Numbered from the stretch's first letter, positions 1 through 11,675 are shown. The stretch is 64,000 nt of DNA from Ochromonas danica (GCA_015146655.1 VKHL01000080.1:951-64950); one strand, 5' to 3'. Made by a program: numbers and translations. The notes: generated by a model from the letters alone, not told the origin.

Positions 1-109
1 TAGTGGCAGTGGTAGTTATGTTGACAGAGTGTGTTGTTGTTATTGACTCTAACCTTGTCATACTCTCTGTCTTATGTTGTCTTGTATCTTGTGGTTGTTG
101 ATGAGTTAG

Positions 110-184
110 TATGGAAGAACTGCTCTGGCTTATACTTCGACTGCAGAGATTACAGCACTTCTGAGGGCCAAGGGAGCAATATAG
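110..184 (+). CDS. Terminal exon of an upstream ankyrin-repeat gene (partial)
   Basis: A 75-bp in-frame exon follows an AG acceptor at 108-109 and ends at TAG 182-184. It encodes the start of an ankyrin repeat (YGRTALAYTSTAEITALLRA) and then stops. The exon and the intron before it align with the last intron and exon of the ankyrin gene ending at 4403, where the matching peptide is NGQTALDVAKTEDIKALLRE. The window therefore opens inside the 3' end of a tandem paralogue. The rest of that gene lies to the left. The exon is inferred from homology with the downstream copy. Confidence 0.6.
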   Translation, partial: YGRTALAYTSTAEITALLRAKGAI

Positions 185-1123
185 GGAAGAAGAGGTTGAT
201 TGCTGCTAACATTGATAGGACATGATGAACGAAGAAGAAGCTATGATAGTCAAGGAGATAACAATACATGATGATCGCATGGAATTGAGAACCAGTTAGT
301 GTAATCTAGTCTATCTGATGGACTAATGAAGGAAGCATCCTCCTCCTAACATACAGTAACACTACAGAGTCTAAGCAATCACTGCTGCTAGACTACTTCC
401 ACTTCCACTCCTATGACTACTTTACCAGTCAGCGCATAACACTGGGATGTGCTTTGAAGTGGAAGGTTACGGAAGTCAAGAGAAGTACCACCCATAAGAT
501 TGGATACTGGGGTCTTTCCAAGATCGATTAAACGTTCCAGAGTTGCCTTGCCATCGAAGAGAGGAGGAAGACAGTCTCTTTCACAAAATTGATCGATTGT
601 CGTTTCTTACACTTCTCCGTTCTGTCTGTTCTATCCCCCAAAGGTGCCTTTCTTTTAACCATGGACCTCATAAAACTGATCCGTAGAAATCCCACTGGCT
701 CTCCACATCTGAGCGATTCGCTTTTGGATGTCCTCAGTATCTTGTTCAGGTCACCGAAACGAGTGAGTCGGTCCAAGGGCTCCAAGATGCAGAGAATTTG
801 ATTTCGAAGATATTTTGATTTTGTCTGCGTTTTTGCGGTGTCCACATTGTATCAGATTGACAGAGTTTCTGAAGAAACCCTCTTCCCTTTACGATCAGCA
901 CTTCCTATCATCTTTACTGTATCATTGCTTTCTTTTCTTTTGTTATGAACTCATGACTCGATAAATCCCGCTAGACTGGACCACTTCTTAGCTCTTGTAT
1001 GTGTTGAAACAATTCTACCACCAACAGCGCAGGAATCAACACCCACGATTGTCAAAAGAATTAATTTCTCTCATTTCACGTTTGGAATTTATAAACCGTT
1101 TTGGAGAACCGCTGTGAATCAAA
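185..1123. other. Intergenic stretch between two ankyrin genes
   Basis: No convincing gene was found. Short reading frames near 528-845 (minus) and 589-801 (plus) overlap on opposite strands and show no recognisable motif. The first 120 bases resemble the 3' flank of the downstream ankyrin gene (4404-4480), consistent with a tandem duplication. Confidence 0.5.
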
Positions 1124-1188
1124 TTTGGCGGACAAAATTACTATTTGGCGTGGGAGTTACTATTTGGCGTGGAAATTGCTGTTTGGCG
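1124..1188 (+). promoter_or_regulatory. Four TTTGGCG motifs at about 20-bp spacing
   Basis: TTTGGCG occurs at 1124-1130, 1144-1150, 1163-1169 and 1182-1188, about 100 bp upstream of the likely ATG of the ankyrin gene. The last three copies sit in a degenerate 19-bp repeat that includes ACTATTTGGCGTGG. The motif resembles the E2F/DP consensus TTTSSCGC and its TTTGGCGG variants. The repeat is plain in the sequence; a role as an E2F array is inference. Confidence 0.45.
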
Positions 1189-1287
1189 GGGAAGCGGGTG
1201 CAGAGTGTGTGTGCTCTCCCTTGTCTCGCGTCACAATCAAAAGACAAGTCCACTCTCACAACAGAAAGACAGAAGAATATCATCACC

Positions 1288-4200
1288 ATGCTTCTATGGC
1301 TACTGAATGCTTTCATAGAAGAACTACAAGCTGAGCTCAGACTTGTAATTTATCTCATCTACCTCATTCTAAAATTATTTCATATTATATTTTCCTTCTT
1401 GGTGGAGGGGACGGAAAAGATCCTGTCGAGCTTGAAGAAGACAGATACTGAAGAAGAAAATAGAAAAACTGAAGAAGAGAGAAGGATAGAGGAAGAGAGA
1501 AGTCGTGCTGAGGTAGAGGAGGTGCTCTATGATCTTGTGGATGATATCCCTTACAAGGTGGAAGAAGCCAAACGAGTTTATTTGGCCAACCTCCTTGAAA
1601 GCACAATCCCTTCACTACTTCAATACTGCTCCGATCATTGGCTGCAAGTGGTTACGTCAGACGATGTTTTGAGAGTTTTGGGGGCTTGCCATGCAATTCA
1701 TGAACTCCCTGTATCACTAATCCACCATCACTTCACAATGACTGTAGATGGTATAGAATTCAAGGTAAAGTACTGATTATAGGCTGCTGGTTGCTATAGT
1801 GTGTAGAAGGTGGTGTCATGAGGGAGAACAGTGTACTCTAGCTAACTAAGTCTGTTAGCTAGGATGATGATGCTTGCTATTGTATTGTAGTTGTTATGAT
1901 GTAGGCGGGAGAGATGTCTGTGTATAGCTCAACTATGTTGCTGTGCATTCTAATAGAGATGGTATGATATGGTGAATGTCTACTAATGGTTTGTAGGATA
2001 TTACAGCTTTGCATGTGGCAGCTGTGAAGGGTAACGTGGAGATGGCGAAGTTGTTGTTACTTCATCGAGCAATCGACGTCAATACAGTAGATAGTACGGT
2101 GAGCACACAAAAAACCCAACTGTTACTAATGGTGATGTCTAAGCAGTGCATGCTTTTACTATGATTGGTCATGATCAGAAATAGTTATAATGTTGTATAT
2201 TGTGAATGGTGATTAACGGCGAATATATGGTCAGTGTGTTTTTGAATTGTTATATGTGGCACCACAGAGTAGGCTAGGCTACCAGGTTGCATGTTAAAAT
2301 ATTACATTATATCGGTATAATGTTTGTGACTGTGTCTAGAATGGAGCTACTCCTTTGCATTATGCTGCCCGGCATGGTCATGTTGAAGTTACGAAGGTAT
2401 TATTGGCTGGTCGGCAGGTCGATGTAAACTTGACCGACAAGGTAAAGTTGGCTACGTATTTGTGGTACCAGTTTGTATGATACCTGGCTAATACTGTATA
2501 TTATAACAGTGTAACAATGGGTTGTTTTGTGTTTGGTATGAGTAGTTGTAGAATGGTGCTGATTGCTACAGCGCATTTATTCTTCTAACGTTTTTGACTG
2601 TGTTTACCTAGTTGGGAAGGACTCCCTTCTATAATGCTTGCCGAGAGGGTCATGTTGACGTGGTGAAAGTCCTATTGTTCGATGGGCGAGCGGATGTAAA
2701 CAGGGCTTATAATGTAAGTACGGCTGTCTATAGTATCAGTTTGAATGATATTTGTCACACAAAGCAGGGTAATGATGTTAAACGATGCTGGTGTAGTAGT
2801 CTAGGTATTAAGTTGGTGAAGATGTTATTGTGAAAGAGTTGTCGTAGAGTTGTACTTTATTGTTATTGTTATGTCTTTATTGTTATGGGATACTGGCTTT
2901 AACTAGAATGGAGCTACACCCTTGCATCACGCCGGTTGGTATGGGCATGTAGACGTGGTGAAGGTATTACTGGCTGATCAGCGGGTACTTGCAAACGAGG
3001 CTGATAATGTAAGTATGACCATGTGTAGTAGTGTCAACTTGTATTGTTGTTGTCTAGTCTAGTATGGTCTGTCAGAGTAATGATGTGTTGTTAGAGTAGT
3101 GTAGTAGTAGATGAATGAGTAGTATATGTAGAATGGTATTTTGCTGGGGAGCATTTATTCTGATGCTTGTGACTATGTTTGTGTAGTGGGGAAAGACTCC
3201 CTTCTTTAATGCTTGCCAAGAAGGTCATGTAGACGTTGTGAAAGTCCTATTGTCCGATGGACGGGTGGACCTAAACAAGACTGATAATGTAAGTGCGGCT
3301 GTCTATAGTATCAGTTTGTATGATGATTGTCATATATAACTTAGCAGAGTAATGACGTGTTGTATGTTAGAAGATGTAGTTGGTGTAGTAGGAATTATAA
3401 AATTGGTGAAGGTGTTATTGAGTATGAGTATCTGTAGAATAGCATTGATGTCATTGTCATTAATAATACACTTATACCAATAGTTGTGACTGTATTTATC
3501 TAGTTGGGAAAGACTCCTTTTTGCAATGCGTGCTTTGTTGGTCATGTTGAAGTGGTTAAAGCCTTATTGGCTGATGAGCGAGTGGACGTAAACGTGGCCG
3601 ACAAGGTATGTGTGGCTGTCTGTAGTACAAGCTTATTAGACCTATATGGTAGCTGAGTACTATAGTATAGTCTATCACCCAGTAATGATGTGTTGTATGT
3701 TAGAAGATGTTGGTGTAGTAGGGTGATGGTATTATTGAGTATGAGTATCTGTAGAATGTTGTTATCGCTATAGAATGTCCATTCTAATGTTTGGGACTGT
3801 GTTTGCCTAGAATGGAGATAATACGGCCTTACATTATGCATTCTCGCAGGGTAAGGTTGAAGTAGTGAAGGTATTGTTGGATTATCAGAAGGTGGATTTA
3901 AACAAGACTAACAAAGTAAGCTTCGCTGTGTGCAGTGCTAGTTTGGCTTGTATCATACCAGTAATTATGGTTGTGGAAAATGTTGGTGTGGTCTAGTATA
4001 TATGGGTGTTAGACTATTATGCATGTGGTAGAATGAGTAGTACTAGTAGTATATCTCAGACTCTGTCTGTTATTTTCGTCGTGGATGGTGTATTGTGTGT
4101 GTATGTATGAGAGGTTAGTGATAGGGTGATCAAGTCACATATGCTTATTATTATCATTAGAGTGATTAGGTTATTATGTCACTGTTATATTTTTTATATG

Positions 4201-4403
4201 GTAGTATGTTGTGAGCAAGATGATAATAGTGCCCCCTGTTACTATCTTGAAAGAGTTTGTTGTTATCGACCCCAACCATCTTATACTCTCTGTCTGATGT
4301 CTTATGTCTGTTGGTTCAGAATGGACAGACTGCTCTTGATGTTGCTAAGACAGAAGACATTAAAGCACTTCTGAGGGAGAAGATAAGGAAGAAGAAGCTA
4401 TGA
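1288..4403 (+). CDS. Membrane-anchored ankyrin-repeat protein, one repeat per exon
   Basis: Exons: 1288-1764, 1997-2098, 2340-2441, 2612-2713, 2907-3008, 3187-3288, 3504-3605, 3811-3915 and 4320-4403, about 425 aa. Exon 1 (159 aa) has a hydrophobic segment at about residues 20-40 (LVIYLIYLILKLFHIIF), then a charged Glu/Arg coiled coil and a region with no known domain. Exons 2-7 are each exactly 102 bp, exon 8 is 105 bp, all phase 0, and each encodes one ankyrin repeat (for example NGATPLHYAARHGHVEVTKV). The final exon encodes a partial capping repeat. Introns share sequence with one another, so exon-plus-intron units were duplicated. An upstream in-frame ATG at 1114 exists, but 1288 is preferred because it follows the motif array and the hydrophobic segment comes soon after it. 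Ankyrin arrays bind proteins; the partner is unknown. Confidence 0.8.
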
Positions 4404-5031
4404 TAGTCAAGAAGATAAGGATGATGATGACGACGATGATAATGATGATGATGATGATGATGATGATGGTTGGAATTGAGAACTACTATGAAGGAATCAC
4501 AGAATCTATCGCAAAATCAAGGAGAATATGAACATGTCACAAAGCCTAACAATATGAAACAACTTAGTCTCTGCTGATATCTCCACGATTCAAGTGACTG
4601 ACTTTGAGCACAGATTCAGAAAGAGAATTCTATTTTTAATTTCAAATCAAAGTGTAATATTATTTTTGCCAAAATACACAGACTACGAGAAAAACTGCCC
4701 AAAACAACGAAAACTTTGAAGTGTTTGCGTGGAATATGACTATTCCGCGGGTATTCCAGCAGGTATTCCACGAAAGTAAACTTAAACTGTTCCCACACAC
4801 ATGTTCCAATTCCACGTGGAATCCATGTGGAAGGCCTCAAGCAATCTGTGAGGAATGGTTGAAAACAAAAGAAAGAGAAGACCATGACAACAGTAAGACT
4901 TCATCACCTCTTTCATCCTTCCCTACTAACGTCGTCTTCTCTTTTCTTTTCTACTCTAGGAGAAGAAAGTTATTTCCTCGAAAATCTTTCTAGAGAAGTT
5001 CCAAACACCTTGTCTAGTCTTACCCACTTAC
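4404..5031. other. Intergenic stretch with GGAATA/TATTCC inverted repeats
   Basis: No gene was recognised. A (GAT)n-like tract lies at 4422-4467. Between 4727 and 4851 there are several copies of TATTCC and GGAAT in both orientations, including the 14-bp palindrome ATTCCACGTGGAAT near 4818-4831, which contains a CACGTG E-box core. This lies about 200 bp upstream of the QTRT2 start. Whether it is promoter or a small decayed repeat is unknown. Confidence 0.4.
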
Positions 5032-7261
5032 ATGGGACAATTACTTTACAGTCCTATTGACCTGCAGACTAACCTAGACGATCAGCCTCTACTAGGTCTA
5101 GTAGACATCGCTGATGTAGTGCATAAGGACTTTGGTAAGAGTCCTCTGCGTCAGCTCTGCAGTCAGAATGACCGTGTGACCTATCTGCTGTCTTATCGAG
5201 GCAGTAATGGCAAGGCAGTTAATGCTAATAGTGAAGGTCTCTTTCTAGACACGAAGTCAGGTAGAAAGCATGTTAGCGTGAAGCAGTATATTGAGCGGAT
5301 AGAGATTGATCAACCAGCTGCAGTCATTGCGTTCGCTGATGAGGTGAGAGTTAGACTACTGTAGTCTAGTACATTACTGTGTAGTTACCATATCATACCT
5401 TACCATATTATATACTACACTACCATATACTATATACCATGTTATACTACACTACTAGATAGTATATCATATCAACTATACTGTACTGTTATATACTACA
5501 CTACCATATACTATATACCACGTTATACTACACTACTAGATAGTATATCATATCAACTATACTGTACTGTTATATACTACCACTAGTAGTATATACTGTA
5601 CCATACTATACTACACTACTAGATAGCATATCATATCATACTATACTGTACTGTTATATACCACCACTGGTAGTATATACTGTACCATACCATACTACAC
5701 TACTATATAGCATATCATATCATACTATACTGTACTGTTATATACCACTACTAGTAGTATATACTGTACCATACCATACTACACTACTAGTAGTTTATAC
5801 TGTACCATACTATACTACACTATTAGATAGTATATCATATCAACTATACTGTACTGTTATATACCACTACTAGTAGTATATACTGTACCATACCATACTA
5901 CACTACTAGTAGTATATACTGTACCATACTATACTACACTATTAGATAGTATATCATATCAACTATACTGTACTGTTATATACTACTACTAGTAGTATAT
6001 ACTGTACCATACTATACTACACTACTATATAGCATATCATACCATCTATCCCTGAGACTGATGAGATGTATCGTGTACCTTCTCTATCTGATTGATAGGT
6101 TAGCAGTGATGAAGGCCCCAAGAGGTTGAATAAGGCATTTGATCGCACTCGCTCCTGGCGAAGTCATGTGGTCCAAGCCTTGAAGAAAGACAAAGACCCT
6201 TCTTCCTCCTCCATTACCTCTTCTCCTGCTCTATTAGCAGTTGCTTTACCTAATAAAGAAGAGGTGGAAGCCTGGAAAGCTGAAGGAGTGCAAGGTGTGG
6301 TGGCTGGAGGACTGTATCTCGACAACAAAGTCACTCCAGCTGAGAGAGCAGAGCAGCTGAGAAGACTTCGCCAACTCGTTGGAGAGTCTATGCCTATCCT
6401 AGTCTTGCAGTCTTCTCAACAAGCTCTTCGTCATGCGGAATCATCAGGTAGTACAGGTGGTGAGGAGGAAGGAGGAGGAGGAGGTAGTGGTAGCAGTCAG
6501 CAGCAGCCTCCTAAGGCAACCTTTAAGAAAACTGCTCGATCACAACAACAACAGCAACAACAAGCCAAGGTGGTAGAAGAAGTGAAGCAGACCTTTGTTG
6601 ATGTAGGTGGACTTCTTCCTCTTCTTTGTTGATGGAGGAGGGGGTATACCATCTTGACTAATCCACTACTACTGGTGTATATGTAATGTGTTATGTAATG
6701 TATGGTATACAGGTGTTAGATGATATCTCTAATGGAGCAGATGTCATTTATTCTGTTTATCCCTTGAGATTGACATTACAAGGAAGGGCATTCACTCTAA
6801 GACCTCCTGAACAGATCTTAGTCAATACTAAGGCAGTTGTCTCAGCTTCTTCCTCTTCTGCTTCTGCTGCTGAATCAACTGATCATGATGAGACCTCAGA
6901 GTCTGAATCAGGACGTAAGAGACCTCGTGCTGATGAGTCAGGAGAAGAAGATTTAGGCAATAAGAAGGTTCGCTCGGAAGTCTCTCAAGGTGTTGAAGCT
7001 TTCACCATGAATCTCTGGGACAAGCGCTATGAGCGAGATGGTAGTCCTTTAGTACCTCATTGTGGTTGTGCTAGTTGCACCTCACATACACGTGCATATA
7101 TCCATCATCTCTTGCGCAGTCGAGAGTTGTTAGGAGAGGTATTGTTGTATCAACACAATCAATGGCAACTGCTGCATGCGTTTACTACTGTACGAGAACA
7201 GGTTAGTGCAAATCGATATGAAGAATGGAAGAATGAAATGTTGAAAGAATGGAAGCTTTAG
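5032..7261 (+). CDS. QTRT2: Queuine tRNA-ribosyltransferase accessory subunit 2
   Basis: Exons: 5032-5343, 6099-6602 and 6713-7261, all phase 0, 454 aa. QTRT2 pairs with the catalytic subunit QTRT1 to insert queuine at G34 of GUN-anticodon tRNAs. The N-terminus has the TGT-type pattern of a GLFLDTKSGRKHVSVKQYIE strand and ADEV, and exon 3 has VLDDISNGADVIYSVYP. The zinc site is intact: C389-x-C391-x2-C394 and H420 within the conserved PHCGCASC...HTRAYIHHLLRSRELLG block. Ser, Gly and Gln runs are inserted around residues 130, 240 and 320, so the protein is longer than usual for the family. Intron 1 (755 bp) holds a minisatellite. The C-terminal block resembles QTRT2 more than QTRT1, so the accessory subunit is the better call. 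Confidence 0.85.
5384..6045. repeat. AT-rich minisatellite in QTRT2 intron 1
   Basis: About 660 bp of the intron is a tandem array of a unit near 83 bp, built on TATACTACACTACTAGATAG and ATACTGTACTGTTATATAC blocks, with some shorter units near 36 bp. I count about nine partial or full units. Units contain the self-complementary core ACTACTAGTAGT, so single strands could fold. Array ends are approximate. Confidence 0.85.
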
Positions 7262-7706
7262 CTGGTTGATAGTAGTTAGCTACAGTAACTTCTTCAGTTA
7301 ATCATCTAACTTTATGTCAAGTTTTGTTCTTGTTTTATCTATCATGATCGCCATTCTCTACCAGTTGTAAGCATCAAATCCTTTGACTTTATCCGGATAT
7401 CGTATTTTGGTAGTCTACATTATAACACTCACATCAGTCTACTGTGTGAGAGGTAGGTTGAAAGAACATTTGTAATTTATGGTTATGATGGTAATCATCT
7501 GAAGGTTATTTTGCAAGACAAAATGAAGCACTTCTCTGAAAACAAGCTAGAAAAGAAAGAAGAAGCAGGTGCAGCAGGCAGAACATTCTGAGATTCTACA
7601 ACTATAATGTAATTCCTTACAATGGCTTTGTCAGATATCAGCAGTTCGGAGTTGCGCTTGGAATAGATTTCTCCTACATCTCCTATTATCATCTCCTATT
7701 ATCATC
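7262..7706. other. Intergenic, nothing recognised
   Basis: The stretch is AT-rich. A 65-codon reading frame on the minus strand (7495-7692) shows no motif. It separates the 3' end of QTRT2 from the glycosyltransferase gene and presumably holds the promoter of the latter. Confidence 0.4.
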
Positions 7707-9627
7707 ATGTTCCGCCATATAGTCATCTTCTCTTGCTTCATATCTGCTATATTGGCTTCTGCTGTCTACCCAGGGAATTATACCGATGTTCAAATTGAGA
7801 CCAAATACAAGGCTTACTTAGCCTCTCGTCGTCGACTACAGCAAGCCACGGCATTGCATGGTGACCACCATGGTCGAGCATGGAAGACCTTAGAGCAAGT
7901 CAATGGTCTCAATAATACTGAGGTCGCTGTCTTTATTACTTCTTCCACTGCTGGAGAGGAACACTTCATGTGGGATCGGTAAGTTCGTTTGCCTTTCCTC
8001 AAAAAATAGCCTGCTGGCCTGGTCAATATTAATAACAATTCCTTCTCTTAGTATTATTCCAAGTGCACGAACTTGGATGCGATACTTTGCTAATGTATGG
8101 GTTGTCGTGGAAGGTAAGGACCTCTCCCTCCCAATGAATCTCTCACTCTCATGATGATGATATGATGATATTGATGATATGAAATATAGATAATTTCTTG
8201 ATTCGTTATGCTCTACGACATTGTTCAATTGAAGAATTCCCTTCTTTTACAACCTTCTCTTGTCGTAATGAACCCAATTATCTATTAACGCGTGCTTGTA
8301 CCAATGAATATTATAATGCCAATGGTATTTGTTGTAAAGTCGATGAACTTCTTAATTTCGCCACAAATGAAAATAAGAAATTATTTGATTCGATTAAATA
8401 TTTGGTGGAAGGTGATGATGATTCCTTCTTCCGTCCTGACCAAGTCATGCGCTGGTTGTCAGCATTGGATAACTCTGGAATCTCTTCGGAACTTCCTCTT
8501 GTTGCTAATCCGAATACTTTAGATCAACAACACAATGGTGGTGTTTGGCATATTAAAGGATGTTCTGATATTTTCACAGTGGGATGGTATCAACCTATGG
8601 TATTAAACAAATTAGCCTTAGAAAGAGTTGCTTTCCCAAGCAAGAATTATGGATTACGTGATACTTGTAATAGCTTTGTGATTAGTCAAGATGTGGGTAT
8701 TGGTACCTTTGTGTGGCTAATGGAATTGAATCATATTTATATGCCAGGGGTGGAGATCAATCCTGCCCATCAAGGTGAGTGACTGACTGTCAGTGAATCT
8801 TGAGAAGATTCGATGACGGTCTACTACTAGTAGAAAACTGAATAATGAAGAATCGTATCTTGTTTTTTTTTTCACTTTTCCTCTGATTGACTTCGTCTTC
8901 CATTGAATGATATCTTTTTTTCACATTTTAAAAAACTGAAATGATATCTTATTCCTATTCCGTTCTCTCTTCTTCATCATCATATTCATATTCATTGTTC
9001 TTATCCTCTTCTATCATTATTGTCCATAATAGGAGAGCAAGTCTTCCGTCCTAATCAAATGGTAGTTCATGGTATTCGTCATGAACGTGATGATCTCTGT
9101 GATAAACCTGAGAAATGGCCTGCTTCTGTGAGATACAATCAGAAGCTTGTGGTGGGATGTGGTGATGTGGTAAGAATATCCTCTTAAATCCCCTTATATC
9201 CTTCATCATCATTACCCTCCTTGTTGATGGGCTGTCTTGCTTGTAGAATGAAAAGACTCCTTTCCATGACCCTTCCAAACATGCTGCTGACATGTATGAT
9301 GCTTGGAACTACTTCTCCAAACATGGTGAAAACTTGTTCTTTGATCAAGATAAAGTACATGATTGGTTCAAACAACCTGTCATTCTCTATCCTACCCCTA
9401 CATCAGATGGTAAAGTACGCATTAAGAAGATCTTAAATGCTAATGAAGAGAAGCAAATTGCTGATGGTCTATTTCAAGGGGAAAAGGTTGAATATCGTAT
9501 AATCCCTCGTGTAACACCATTGAAAGGGTATCGAGAGACAGATTTCGCTAAACAACATGATTTACAAAAGAAATGGGTAATGTTTGGACCTAATGACTGC
9601 AAGGACAAAGGGACCATTCAAAAATAG
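7707..9627 (+). CDS. Secreted/Golgi glycosyltransferase, GT31/Fringe-like
   Basis: Exons: 7707-7978, 8052-8113, 8190-8774, 9033-9169 and 9247-9627, 478 aa. An N-terminal hydrophobic segment (MFRHIVIFSCFISAILASA) is a signal peptide or type II anchor. Motifs follow the GT31/Fringe order: a strand ending VVVEDN, a DxD-type metal motif in LVEGDDDSFF (D187-D189), and a later QDVGIG motif like the (E/D)DVxxG of beta-1,3-glycosyltransferases. Several Cys residues suggest luminal disulfides. Such enzymes move a sugar from a UDP-sugar onto secreted glycoproteins or glycolipids. The fold call rests on these motifs only; donor and acceptor cannot be told. Confidence 0.6.
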
Positions 9628-10450
9628 ACTAAGTATACAGTAATGGAGTCTGTTTTCCATGAGTTACTCCTTTGTGATTGTTCAACCTCATCATAATACT
9701 CCCAACCCATCTCATGCTAATCCCGACCTATCTATTAAAAGTAGCTACTGCCTTCTTTACTACTGTATACATCACTTGGTTTCCTTATATTCCCATGTAT
9801 GAACTGAAATGAAACAAATGTGTTTTGTAAACGACAAAATGAGTAGAGTAGGTACTCGTGGGCTGGTCCGTAGTACTTCTGACCTTGTCAGAAACAACCG
9901 CGCATACAGCAGATCAGTTGATTCCTCATACGCAATAGTTTTGAGCGGATTTCTTAATCAAATGAAATCCATTCACCGCTGGAAAAAGCTTTAAAGTGCT
10001 TAAAATTGCAAATCCCATCAACAAAAAAATCCAAGCACCCCGATGGATGAAACGCGCTTTATATCCCTTTAACTTTACAGAAACGCGTCCGAAACAGGGA
10101 GTTCCGGTGGGTGGGCAAAATCTTGGGCAGAAGAAAAAGATGAGCATTATCCCCAGGTAGAGAGTGCTCAGCTTGAAGCGTGGGAAACCCAATCCTAGAT
10201 AGAAAGAAAAATAACAACAATCAAACATCGCGATAAAAGGTATTTGTTGTTCACTCTTCAATCTCATGCTAATCCTGACCTATCTATTTAAAGCTTCTTT
10301 ACTACTGTATACACCATTTGTCCTGTATGAAATGAAACAAATGTACTTTGTAAACGACAAAGATGAAGAGGGCCCTATGATTCAGTCTTTACACAACCGA
10401 CAAGAAGAGAAACAATAATCCTATTTAGATTTCATACTAAAAGATTTGAT
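9628..10450. other. Intergenic stretch between convergent genes, bounded by a direct repeat
   Basis: The sequence at about 9709-9838 recurs in shortened form at about 10261-10365: both start ATCTCATGCTAATCC and share ACTACTGTATACA, GAAATGAAACAAATG and TTTGTAAACGACAAA. Some 420 bp lies between. That insert carries a minus-strand frame (9926-10267, 113 codons) with two hydrophobic stretches. Its ATG falls in the repeat itself and no family is recognised, so I do not call it a gene. Confidence 0.5.
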
Positions 10451-11549
10451 TTACTCTCGCTTGCGCTTATCACCGCTCTTGGGAGGGTTGGCAGGCTTGC
10501 CCTGCTGAGGCTTGTTGGGAGTCTTGTTGTTGTTCTGCTGGGGCTTCTGGTTGCTCTGAGGTCCCTTGTTACCCTGTTGCTGGTTGCCCTGCTTCTGAGG
10601 GGTCTTGGCCTGAGGCTGCTGAGGCTTGGCAGCAGGCTGGTTCTTGCCCTGCTGAGGCTTGCCCTGTTGCTTAGGATCGACCTTGACAGCCTTCTTGGGA
10701 GGGAGATCCTCCTCATCGTCGTCTTCGTCATCCTCGTCGTCGTCCTCATCATCCTCATCGTCGTCATCCTCATCGACCATCTTCTAACAAAAGCAAACAA
10801 ATACCATTGGAGGCAGAAGACAACAACATCGTCAAACAAGAGAAAGAAACCTTGAGGAAGGACAGAGTAATGTGCTAGAGGATAATAGATCACCACCAAT
10901 CAATCAACGGCAGGCACTACAGTAGCAAGGGATCATATCAGACCACGCTTACCTCATCCTCGCTCTCCTCCTTCTTGGCAGGAGCCTTCTTAGCAGCGGC
11001 AGCAGCAGGTGCGTTCTTGACGGCAGCCTTAGGCTTCTCGTCTAACTCCACCACGCGAGGCTCCTCATCTTCGTCATCCTCATCGTCTTCGTCATCCTCC
11101 TCATCGAAGTTTCCATACATGTCCTCATCATCCTCTCCTTCCTCGTCATCCTCAGGACCAGGCTGGAAGTATCCTATATAGCATAAGCAGATATGTCAGA
11201 TGACGTCAAAGGGGGTGAGGGGAGGGGAGGGGGTAGTTGAAGCTAGGTGCTCACCAGAGAGGTAGACAGCGCCGGCATTGTCACCCAACACAGTGAAGGT
11301 GGTCTCCACATCATAACCAAAGACCAAGTTGAGTGGGCTCTGGTCATGGACACCACTGCGAAGGACAGCAATAACAGCATCCAAAGGCTCGCCTTCGATG
11401 GCAACAGTGTCAACCTTCACACGGTAGGCGACCTTATCCTTTCCATCAACCAAGACAGCCTGTTGGATATTCAAAATATATCCTTCAGGAGGTTGAACCT
11501 TAACAGGCTTGTTAGCAGTGAGCTTAGTGGACCAGAAAGCGACGGACAT
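10451..11549 (-). CDS. Nucleoplasmin-like (HD2/FKBP39-type) acidic histone-binding protein
   Basis: Exons: 11549-11255, 11173-10953 and 10783-10451, 282 aa. Residues 1-110 match the nucleoplasmin-like core of plant HD2 and insect FKBP39: SVAFWSTKLTANKPVKVQ, a central ILNIQQAVL strand, and a final AVYLSGYFQPGPEDDEE leading into acid. Two long Asp/Glu tracts (about residues 105-130 and 175-190) flank a Lys/Ala linker. The C-terminus is a Gln/Lys/Pro/Asn-rich basic tail ending KRKRE, a likely nuclear signal. Such proteins form pentamers and chaperone histones or act in the nucleolus. There is no FKBP domain. It shares a short upstream region with the ENTH gene. MSVAFW is chosen as start because the longer frame upstream does not fit the family. 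Confidence 0.8.
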
Positions 11550-11632
11550 TTTTTGATCGAAGTGTTGAGATTCTTTATGCCTCAAACCCTCACAGAGCAA
11601 CGAATGGAGCAGCTTAGAGGGAGAGGGAAAAC

Positions 11633-11675
11633 CAGGTAAAATAGGTAAAACCTGTTTTACCCCAAATTTTTACCC
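11633..11675. promoter_or_regulatory. AGGTAAAA motif cluster in a divergent promoter
   Basis: CAGGTAAAATAGGTAAAA occurs on the plus strand, followed by the inverse TTTTACC and TTTTTACCC within 40 bp. It lies between the divergent nucleoplasmin-like (minus) and ENTH (plus) genes. Similar clusters occur upstream of the WDR44-like gene (16853-16915) and between B9D2 and the EF-hand gene (57345-57395). A promoter role is inferred from this recurrence. Confidence 0.45.

Noticed and set aside
528-845. 105-codon minus frame between ankyrin genes
   Set aside because: It overlaps a frame on the other strand, has no motif, and has no supporting splice or promoter context.
9926-10267. 113-codon frame with two hydrophobic stretches
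   Set aside because: Its start lies inside a duplicated non-coding repeat and no family is recognised, so it is left as part of the intergenic insert.
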